NCBI GenBank assembly: GCA_018267355.1
Contig: JAFDYP010000045.1
Location: forward strand, 1-7,327
Origin: Bacteroidota bacterium
Lineage (GTDB): Bacteria > Bacteroidota > Bacteroidia > Chitinophagales > LD1
Reading direction: 5' to 3'
Length of the DNA: 7,327 nt
Positions 1 through 4,815 of this stretch are shown in pieces. A program made the position numbers and the translations under genes. A model generated the notes under the pieces. It was given only the letters and a program-made list of their open reading frames with translations. It did not search any database and was not told where the DNA came from. The stretch's first letter is position 1, and each line of letters begins with the position of its first letter.

Positions 1-212
1 ATACCCATATGGAACATTTTAAGAAAAGCTATATAATAATGTTGTAGACCATAAATTTGATTAATACCTTCTAAACTGGTAAACAATAATTAAAAATAGG
101 GGTTTATTAGTATGTAGCGCGATACAACAAATTTTCAGCCAAAAGCGTATTATTATGAGTACTGGCATATGTTTTGGGTACATTATGGACTATATATATC
201 AAAATCTGAGCA

Positions 213-671
213 ATGGCTGACATGGGTGAAGTATCTGGGGAGCAAGGGAAAGCCAAACTATGTGCGCTGATAGTGGATGACGATCTTGAGGATCATCAGA
301 TCATTCGGGAGGCTTTTACGATGTTTTCCTCCGTAGCCGGATCATTCCATTACGTGGATAATGGCCAGCGGGCTTTGGACTTTCTGACCAGATACCAGGA
401 TCCAAGTGAATTGCCAGCACTCATTGTCTTAGATATCAATATGCCGATGCTAAATGGTCTGGAAACGCTTAAGATCCTCAAAGAGCATGATACCTTCAAA
501 ATGATTCCGGTAGTAATATTCTCCAGTTCTTATAATCCTGCAGACATAGAGATGGCCAGACAACACGGCGCGGCAGATTATATCACAAAGCCAAATAGCT
601 TTAGCCAGTACAAAGAGATCGTAGATAAGCTGTCAGTGTACTGCTGTGAAGCTCCCGCTACGGGAGTATGA
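213..671 (+). CDS. Single-domain response regulator (CheY-like receiver, Rcp1 type)
   Basis: The 152-residue protein is one receiver domain with no output domain, so it probably passes phosphate or signals by protein contact in the cytoplasm. The acidic pocket is D22-D23-D24, the phosphoacceptor is D74 in LDINMP, the switch Ser is S104 or S105 in VVIFSSS, and the conserved lysine is K126 in TKP. The ending (KPNSFSQYKEIVDKL) is typical of Rcp1-like receivers, which often serve hybrid kinases or phytochromes; the partner here is unknown. The ATG at 213 follows an in-frame TGA at 207-209, so the frame cannot extend further upstream, though M4 (222) could also start it. No Shine-Dalgarno is visible. 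It converges on a second receiver gene of the same subfamily with a 12-bp gap, and no histidine kinase gene lies in the window. The family is sure; the pathway is unknown. Confidence 0.93.
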   Translation: MADMGEVSGEQGKAKLCALIVDDDLEDHQIIREAFTMFSSVAGSFHYVDNGQRALDFLTRYQDPSELPALIVLDINMPMLNGLETLKILKEHDTFKMIPVVIFSSSYNPADIEMARQHGAADYITKPNSFSQYKEIVDKLSVYCCEAPATGV

Positions 672-697
672 GCCTTTTTTCAATTATTTGAAAAGGC
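652..697. terminator. Putative bidirectional terminator between the two converging receiver genes
   Basis: Two stems lie at the junction. The first, 652-657 with 661-666 (CTCCCG/CGGGAG, loop CTA), is made of the last codons of the plus-strand gene, and T-run 675-680 follows 8 nt later. The second, 672-683 with 688-697 (GCC-TTTT-CAA pairing with TTG-AAAA-GGC, two T bulged), spans the stop codon of the minus-strand gene. The form is not canonical, because the T-run sits inside the second stem, but the position between two convergent stops fits a shared terminator. Confidence 0.4.
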
Positions 698-1253
698 GAG
701 CGCTTAGAAAAAATTTATCCTTTTGGGGCTGTCTGTGCGTATCCCAATCCATTTCAAACAGCTTTGAGGTGATCAATTTAAGATCTCCAAAAGAATCGGG
801 TTTGGCCAGATAGTAATCAGCGCCCTGGGCATAGGTTTGGTTTACATGATCCATATTGGTAGAGGTGGAGTAGATGACCACTGGCAGAGACTTTAGCCGG
901 GCTGCACTGCGTATCTCTTCCAGGCATTCTTGTCCGCTCTTGAAGGGCATATTGAGATCCAGAAAGATCACATCCGGCAGGGCGATACTTTCATCATGCA
1001 ATGCTCTCATCAGTTCCAGCCCATTTCTGCAGGTAGAGACTTCTATAGTGGGAGCTATGTCCCGCACCGCAGCTATGAATAACTCCCTATCATCAGCATC
1101 ATCATCCACCATCAGTACGCGCGGATGACGCTTACCGATCAGTGCCAGAAAAAGTAAGAGAGGGCGGTCTATCCGGATGGCCAGATCGCTCATGCCCCTA
1201 TAAAGATTGTTCAACCAATAAAAGTATGGGAAAGTAAGGCGGACCAGATACAT
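684..1253 (-). CDS. Single-domain response regulator (CheY-like receiver) with N-terminal extension
   Basis: This is a second lone receiver. Counting from the ATG at 1253 (189 residues), the acidic pocket is D50-D52 in VLMVDDDADD, the phosphoacceptor is D99 in LDLNMP, the switch residues are S129/T130, and the conserved lysine is K151 in AKPDSF. It has no output domain. The receiver fold begins only near residue 44, which leaves about 40 extra residues, with a hydrophobic stretch at 31-40 (PLLLFLALIG). The start is uncertain: an in-frame ATG at 1193 (M21) follows a weak AGGGG and would give 169 residues, and the first 20 residues (aromatic-rich) do not look conserved. A start at M48 would cut into the first beta strand and is unlikely. 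It is a paralog of the convergent gene that ends at 671. The class is sure; the kinase partner is not known. Confidence 0.9.
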   Translation of the reverse strand: MYLVRLTFPYFYWLNNLYRGMSDLAIRIDRPLLLFLALIGKRHPRVLMVDDDADDRELFIAAVRDIAPTIEVSTCRNGLELMRALHDESIALPDVIFLDLNMPFKSGQECLEEIRSAARLKSLPVVIYSTSTNMDHVNQTYAQGADYYLAKPDSFGDLKLITSKLFEMDWDTHRQPQKDKFFLSARLFK

Positions 1254-1275
1254 AAATAATTAGGGTTGAGTAAGG

Positions 1276-1304
1276 TTTATAATTTGATCAATAACACTGC
1301 CCAA
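1276..1304 (-). promoter_or_regulatory. Candidate promoter for the minus-strand receiver gene
   Basis: Read on the minus strand, TTG (1302-1304) is followed after 20 nt by TATAAA (1276-1281). That spacing resembles the TTG-N17-23-TA layout known for Bacteroidota, though the usual TTTG end of the -7 box is missing. Transcription from here would give a leader of about ten bases to the ATG at 1253, or about 70 to the ATG at 1193. Confidence 0.25.
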
Positions 1305-1346
1305 TCTGAGTAAAATTTAACACAGTAAGCATGACCCCAATTTTAT

Positions 1347-1371
1347 ATCTCAAAAAATGAGATGTCATTTT
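1347..1371. repeat. Two overlapping, mutually exclusive inverted repeats
   Basis: ATCTCA (1347-1352) pairs with TGAGAT (1358-1363) around AAAAA. AAAATGA (1354-1360) pairs with TCATTTT (1365-1371) around GATG. The two share TGA at 1358-1360, so only one can form at a time. They lie about 140 bp upstream of the phasin-like gene and could be an operator or a weak RNA structure. No function can be assigned. Confidence 0.4.
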
Positions 1372-1439
1372 ACTGATGCACAATGCCTAGCGTGTATGAC
1401 CTCCTAGACAGTTATTCTAAAGTGCTAAATCCGTGCCCT

Positions 1440-1465
1440 TTTGTGTCTAAGCCTACCATATAAAA
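1440..1465 (+). promoter_or_regulatory. Candidate promoter of the phasin-like/ubiB unit
   Basis: TTTG at 1440-1443 is followed 15 nt later by TATAAAA at 1459-1465, about 40 bp upstream of the start codon. This is the best match in the 252-bp spacer between the receiver gene and the phasin-like gene. The spacing is shorter than usual for Bacteroidota and the -7 box lacks TTTG, so it is only a candidate. Confidence 0.25.
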
Positions 1466-1492
1466 TCAGGAACAGTTTTTTCACTATAGCCT

Positions 1493-1503
1493 AAAAAGGA
1501 GGA
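1493..1503 (+). promoter_or_regulatory. Unusually strong Shine-Dalgarno for the phasin-like gene
   Basis: AAAAAGGAGGA ends 2 nt before the ATG at 1506, so GGAGG (1498-1502) lies only 3 nt from the start codon. It is the only full Shine-Dalgarno match before any gene in this window; the other starts have none or a weak one. The short spacer is tighter than the usual optimum, but the match supports 1506 as the true start. Confidence 0.6.
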
Positions 1504-1505
1504 AT

Positions 1506-1805
1506 ATGAGAGAACTTGTTAAGTCTTTGATCGCTGCAGGCATCACAATGGGGCTGGCAGACAGGGAGACTTTTGTAAGCCAAGTGTCAGAACTGATCAC
1601 CCGCTATCAAAATGATCCCGCCGAAGGTGAGAGGTGGGCTGAAAGAATAGCTACCTACCTGGAGCAGACCAAAAATAATATCAATCTGGAGAGTGCTATC
1701 CGCGGTGCGATGGGAGCTACCGATGCACCTAACAAAAGAGACATCACTACGCTGACGGAGGCTATTCAGGAGCTGACGCGTCAGATGAAGCAATCCGATA
1801 AGTAA
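1506..1805 (+). CDS. Small phasin-like helical protein upstream of UbiB
   Basis: The 99-residue protein is soluble and looks almost wholly helical. Residues 1-35 form a Gly/Ala-containing amphipathic segment (SLIAAGITMGLADRE, then FVSQVSELI). Residues 36-66 are charged and helical. The C-terminus (NKRDITTLTEAIQELTRQMK) has the D-x-x-x-L-x-x-x-I-x-x-L pattern seen at the end of PhaI/phasin-superfamily small proteins (COG3937-like). Members of that family coat polyhydroxyalkanoate granules or bind membranes and lipid surfaces, but I see no PHA synthase here. The gene lies 19 bp upstream of the UbiB-type kinase gene and is surely cotranscribed with it. By analogy with E. coli, where a lipid-binding accessory gene (ubiJ) precedes ubiB, it may help the kinase reach lipid; that is inference. 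The family call is moderate; the gene itself is well supported by its Shine-Dalgarno and context. Confidence 0.75.
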   Translation: MRELVKSLIAAGITMGLADRETFVSQVSELITRYQNDPAEGERWAERIATYLEQTKNNINLESAIRGAMGATDAPNKRDITTLTEAIQELTRQMKQSDK

Positions 1806-1824
1806 TCCTGACCAACTATAATGC

Positions 1825-3474
1825 ATGTTTAAGATCTTTCATATACGCCTATCATTTTTGCGTCTGGGCAGAGGGCTACATATCCTGGCCATCCTCTCCG
1901 GGTTTTTTATTGTCAACTGGCTGAGCCAAAATGCTGCTTTGCGTGGCTTTGTGCCCGCCCGCTATAAAAGAAACGGGCTGGTGCTCTCTATGGCAGAGCG
2001 CCTCAGGCTGGTGATAGAGGAGCTGGGGCCTACGTTTGTCAAATTTGGGCAGATACTGGCAGATAGGCCAGATATAGTATCTGACAAACTGCGTATAGAG
2101 CTGAAAAAGCTTCAGTCAGAGGTCGAGCCCGTGCCGCACCAGATGGCTATGAAACTGATAGAAGAGGAGCTAGGGGCACCTCTCGAGCGCTACTTTAGCA
2201 GCATCAGCTCAGACGCCTGCATCGGTGCAGCCTCCATAGGCCAGGTATACAAAGCAACGCTCCATACCGGCGAGGAGGTAGTGATCAAAATACAGCGGCC
2301 GGATATACAGAGCAAGATAGAACTGGATCTGCACCTCCTCAAATACCTAGCACAGCAGCTCGTGGATGAATATCCCGGCCTGACGGCCATAGATATAGTC
2401 GGGTTTGTAGATGAATTTGGTGAGACGCTGAAGATGGAGATGAACTATATAAACGAGGCATCCAACATTGTCAGGTTTGGCGAAATATTCAAAGACATTC
2501 CTTACTGCAAAATACCCAAAGTCTATACAGAGCTATGCACCCCGCAGATGCTCGTAATGGAGTATGTGACAGGTGCACCTGCAGATAATGTAGCCCAGCT
2601 CGCTGCTCAGGGTCTGGACCCGGTACAGGTAGCCGAAAACGGTATCCGGATCATGCTGATCATGATCTTTAAAAACGGCTTCTTCCATGCCGACCCTCAT
2701 GCCGGCAACCTTTTCGTACAAGCCAATAATCGCATCGCCTTGATTGATTTCGGTATGGTGGGTGCCCTCAAGCCGGCACAAATGCAATTTCTGGCAGGAT
2801 TTATCCTGGGGCTAGCCACAGGCAATGCGAACATCATCACTGACGCATTGCTGACCTTGTGCGATAAAAAATTCTTTGCCGAGAAAGAAGACCTTCAGTT
2901 TTATATTAATGATATGCTGACCCGGCATGGCTCGTTCCAATATGAGCAGATCAATTTCTCGCAAATATTGAATGAGAGTATCAAGATCATACTACGCTAC
3001 GAGCTGAAGATCCCGGCCAGTATTTACCTGCTGCTGAAAGCCATTGCTACTATAGAGAAATTTGGTGCACAACTGGCACCCGGGCTATCACTGCCTGCCA
3101 TCATACGCCCCTATGCTGAGGAGCTGGTGAAGCGGCGCTACTCACCTGCCACTATAGCCGGAGAGATATATGATACTATCAGGGATTATGGTGCACTGAT
3201 ACGGGACTTCCCAAATGAGATCAACGAGATACTATACAAAATGAAACATGGCAAACTGATCCATGAGATACACATGAGCGATCAGGCCACCCTGGCCAGG
3301 GCTGCCCGTAGCATCGGTGCCTCCATATCCAGTGTGATACTGTTGGCATTCCTGTTTGCCGGAGGGATCATCATGAGCCTGTGGGCACAGCCCGCATGGA
3401 TAGGGCATGCGATGATAGGAGCTACTTCGCTTTTTGCCTTGGGCTATCTGGCGCGACTGATGTCAAAAGAATAG
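1825..3474 (+). CDS. ubiB: UbiB/AarF (ABC1/COQ8-family) atypical kinase
   Basis: The 549-residue protein has nearly all UbiB-family landmarks: KxGQ at K73-Q76 (KFGQILADRPD), an A-rich loop at 133-142 (IGAASIGQVY) in place of the Gly-rich loop, the ATP-site lysine K155 in VIKIQRP, H288-x-D290-PHAG-N295, and DFG at 308-310. The C-terminus carries two predicted membrane helices, about 502-520 and 526-545, as in bacterial UbiB; a hydrophobic stretch also lies near residues 20-35. The ExD motif reads E205-M-N207, so its Asp is replaced by Asn. COQ8/UbiB proteins are ATPases that support quinone biosynthesis at the membrane. Bacteroidota generally make menaquinone rather than ubiquinone, so the substrate here is open and the gene symbol is given by family. 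It follows the phasin-like gene by 19 bp and ends at a clear hairpin. The ATG at 1825 has no Shine-Dalgarno but the N-terminal length is normal. Confidence 0.95.
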   Translation: MFKIFHIRLSFLRLGRGLHILAILSGFFIVNWLSQNAALRGFVPARYKRNGLVLSMAERLRLVIEELGPTFVKFGQILADRPDIVSDKLRIELKKLQSEVEPVPHQMAMKLIEEELGAPLERYFSSISSDACIGAASIGQVYKATLHTGEEVVIKIQRPDIQSKIELDLHLLKYLAQQLVDEYPGLTAIDIVGFVDEFGETLKMEMNYINEASNIVRFGEIFKDIPYCKIPKVYTELCTPQMLVMEYVTGAPADNVAQLAAQGLDPVQVAENGIRIMLIMIFKNGFFHADPHAGNLFVQANNRIALIDFGMVGALKPAQMQFLAGFILGLATGNANIITDALLTLCDKKFFAEKEDLQFYINDMLTRHGSFQYEQINFSQILNESIKIILRYELKIPASIYLLLKAIATIEKFGAQLAPGLSLPAIIRPYAEELVKRRYSPATIAGEIYDTIRDYGALIRDFPNEINEILYKMKHGKLIHEIHMSDQATLARAARSIGASISSVILLAFLFAGGIIMSLWAQPAWIGHAMIGATSLFALGYLARLMSKE

Positions 3475-3486
3475 GATAAAAATAGA

Positions 3487-3515
3487 AAACCCTCCAATGA
3501 AGATGAGGAGGGTTT
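3487..3515. terminator. Bidirectional terminator between the ubiB and zinc-protein genes
   Basis: AAACCCTCC (3487-3495) pairs perfectly over 9 bp with GGAGGGTTT (3507-3515) around an 11-nt loop. On the minus strand the stem runs straight into TTTTCTATTTTTA, a good U-tract; on the plus strand only the TTT within the stem is present. It lies 12 bp after the ubiB stop and 76 bp beyond the stop of the minus-strand gene, so it can serve both. Confidence 0.7.
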
Positions 3516-3591
3516 GCTAAATGAGGATAATAAAGAAAGGATAGTAGTGTGTAGGTTTTATTATAGATAGGACGTTTTGGTTTCAAAGATT

Positions 3592-3795
3592 TTAATCCCA
3601 GTTGGCCTCGTGTGTAGGGCATATCATACCGGAGCCGCTGCACAGGTTGCACTTTGAGTTTTCAGATTGACCCTTGCCGTGGCAAGTCTCGCAGTTCTTT
3701 AACTTTTGACCGCACCAATAGCAGTAATTACGCCTTTCTGATACGATCATCATAAGCTGAAAAGAACGTGGATGGCGTGGTTGTATCAGTTTCAT
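3592..3795 (-). CDS. Small Cys-rich protein with DnaJ-like CxxCxGxG zinc motifs
   Basis: I do not recognise a named family, but the 67-residue protein has eight well-placed metal ligands: C25-x2-C28, C35-x2-C38 followed by HGKG, C49-x2-C52 followed by SGSG, and C59-x2-H62. The middle two are exact CxxCxGxG repeats as in the DnaJ zinc-finger domain, whose repeats pair in nested fashion to make two zinc sites. The same pairing here would give an inner Cys4 site and an outer Cys3His site. There is no J-domain and no membrane segment. The ATG at 3795 is used, but M15 or M16 (near 3750) would keep every ligand. The gene stands alone, divergent from the lmo0937 unit and convergent with ubiB. A role in protein folding or in binding a partner would be a guess. 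Confidence 0.75.
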   Translation of the reverse strand: MKLIQPRHPRSFQLMMIVSERRNYCYWCGQKLKNCETCHGKGQSENSKCNLCSGSGMICPTHEANWD

Positions 3796-4110
3796 GTGTC
3801 GAAGTTTCTATTATATAGTCTAATCCTGTGCCAATGAGTCTCCCACTGATATACATAAGGATACGCTGCCCAAAAAATCTCTAAATGAGGCGTTTCCACA
3901 AAACTGCGGGAAATCATGCCCCAATGGGAGTCGTAAAATGGGGAAAGCGGGATTCATATATATTCATTGCTGCAGATACTATTAAACATAGTAAAGACGG
4001 GCATCTGAGGCACTTTTGATCCAGCCTGAAATGTATTGGCATATTTTTTTAAGATTCTAAGTCCTCAGACATCCGGGAAATCCGGTATTCATTCATCAAA
4101 CCTTAACAAC
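3796..4110. other. Gene-free divergent spacer
   Basis: This 315-bp stretch lies between two divergent starts and should hold promoters for both. I see no open frame with coding character; a frame opening with TTG at 4036 is only an upstream extension of the lmo0937-type gene. A weak CCCCA/TGGGG inverted repeat (about 3916-3942) flanks a GGGAGTC sequence, and a partly matching inverted copy (GAGTCTCCCA) occurs near 3835. These are too weak to call as operators. No RNA gene or riboswitch fold is recognisable. Confidence 0.5.
4015..4049 (+). promoter_or_regulatory. Candidate Bacteroidota-type promoter for the lmo0937/Sll1863-like unit
   Basis: TTTG (4015-4018) is followed after 23 nt by TATTTTTT (4042-4049), which matches TAnnTTTG at all but the last base. 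The spacing is at the long end of the known TTG-N17-23 range. Transcription would begin near 4056, giving a leader of about 55 nt before the ATG at 4111. It is the best promoter match in the window but still only a candidate. Confidence 0.35.
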
Positions 4111-4266
4111 ATGGAAAATTTACTGTATCTGCTCGCTGTGATCCTGGTGATCGCGTGGCTTATCGGATTCGTGGGCTTTCATGCCGGCGGCATTATTCAC
4201 ATACTCCTCGTCATAGCAGTGATAGCCATACTACTGCGATTAATACGCGGAGGGCGTGTCTTATAG
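4111..4266 (+). CDS. lmo0937-family small membrane protein
   Basis: This 51-residue hydrophobic peptide has two predicted membrane helices, about 4-22 (LLYLLAVILVIAWLIGF) and 28-44 (IIHILLVIAVIAILLRL), joined by a short GFHAGG turn and ending in a basic tail (RLIRGGRVL). This is the exact layout of the lmo0937 family (DUF5670), whose hallmark is the W-L-x-G-F-x-G/F-H-x-G-G loop followed by IHILLVIA. The function is not established; members are often found among stress-related small proteins. The frame opens earlier at a TTG (4036), but the family length and pattern fix the start at the ATG at 4111, which follows an AT-rich leader (CCTTAACAAC). The next gene starts 28 bp after the stop, so the two form an operon. 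Confidence 0.9.
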   Translation: MENLLYLLAVILVIAWLIGFVGFHAGGIIHILLVIAVIAILLRLIRGGRVL

Positions 4267-4294
4267 AATTCATTTCATCTCCAAAACTGATATC

Positions 4295-4744
4295 ATGAAA
4301 AGCAGACTCATTCATCTCACTGCTATGGCGCTGATCGCATCGGCTATACTCACAGCCTGTGACCGCCAGCCTCGAAAGACTGCCGAACTGCAAAGGATCA
4401 ATGACTCTATGGAGCATCCGCATAATTATGCAGATACCTTTAATGCTGACAGGCAGGACTGGGAAAAATTTAAGATAGAGGCACGCGCCAGGCTCAAACA
4501 GAACGAGGATAGCCTCAAAATGATCAATCAGAAAATAGCAAAAGCCGGCGACAAAGTTAAGGCAGGCTATGATCAGAAAATGCTAACCCTCGAATCGCGT
4601 AATAGTGAGCTGAGGGAACGCCTGGAAGGGTACAAAGAAGAAGGACGTGATAACTGGGATAAGTTTAAGATGTCCTTTAATAATGATATGGATACTATCT
4701 CGCAAAATATGAAATCATTTTTTGCGGGTGATCATCATAAGTAA
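4295..4744 (+). CDS. Coiled-coil lipoprotein, Sll1863-type stress-response family
   Basis: The 149-residue protein has a lipoprotein signal at 1-21 with lipobox L19-T-A-C22, so mature C22 should be acylated and the body should lie in the periplasm. The remainder is highly charged and helical, with heptad-like spacing over about 55-143. A W-[ED]-K-F-K motif occurs twice, at 56-60 and 121-125, framing the helical region. This pattern resembles proteins annotated as the sll1863-family stress response protein, common in Bacteroidota; that family name is recalled, not searched. The residues after Cys are DRQPRK, which lack the acidic/Ser-rich export signal known for surface lipoproteins in this phylum, so surface display is less likely. 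An upstream in-frame GTG (4256) overlaps the previous gene and would bury the signal peptide, so the ATG at 4295 was chosen. A strong terminator follows. Confidence 0.85.
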   Translation: MKSRLIHLTAMALIASAILTACDRQPRKTAELQRINDSMEHPHNYADTFNADRQDWEKFKIEARARLKQNEDSLKMINQKIAKAGDKVKAGYDQKMLTLESRNSELRERLEGYKEEGRDNWDKFKMSFNNDMDTISQNMKSFFAGDHHK

Positions 4745-4775
4745 GATTTGTTTTTGTTTGGGATTATTGATTGAC

Positions 4776-4804
4776 AAAGAACGGCCTGATGGCCGTTCTT
4801 TTTT
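4776..4804 (+). terminator. Strong rho-independent terminator after the lipoprotein gene
   Basis: AAAGAACGGCC (4776-4786) pairs perfectly over 11 bp with GGCCGTTCTTT (4791-4801) around the tetraloop TGAT, and runs into six T (4799-4804). It is the most canonical terminator in the window. It closes the lmo0937/lipoprotein unit 31 bp after the stop. Its T-run ends only 11 nt before the start codon of the AI-2E gene. Confidence 0.95.
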
Positions 4805-4815
4805 AACTGTATGCA

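Noticed and set aside
191..198. TATATATA preceded by TTTTG (172-176) as a promoter for the first receiver gene
   Set aside because: The spacing (14 nt) is too short for the Bacteroidota pattern and the TTTG part of the -7 box is missing; simple AT repeats are expected in such a leader.
1587..1826. Open minus-strand frame of 79 codons opposite the phasin-like gene
   Set aside because: The plus-strand gene has a strong Shine-Dalgarno, operon context and family-like pattern, and the antisense frame has none.
3422..3652. Open minus-strand frame of 76 codons across the ubiB end and the terminator
   Set aside because: It runs through a clear hairpin, overlaps two supported genes, and has no recognisable composition or start.
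4036..4110. 25-codon upstream extension of the lmo0937-type gene from a TTG
   Set aside because: The family is about 50 residues long and begins at the ATG at 4111; the extension has no conserved character and overlaps the candidate promoter.
4256..4294. 13-codon upstream extension of the lipoprotein gene from a GTG
   Set aside because: It overlaps the end of the preceding gene and would place extra residues ahead of a complete lipoprotein signal that starts at 4295.
4771..4776. TTGACA, a perfect sigma70-type -35 box upstream of the AI-2E gene
   Set aside because: No -10-like hexamer occurs 16-18 nt downstream, where the sequence is the GC-rich terminator arm. The Bacteroidota primary sigma factor also prefers TTTG/TAnnTTTG, and the last base of the box is part of the hairpin.
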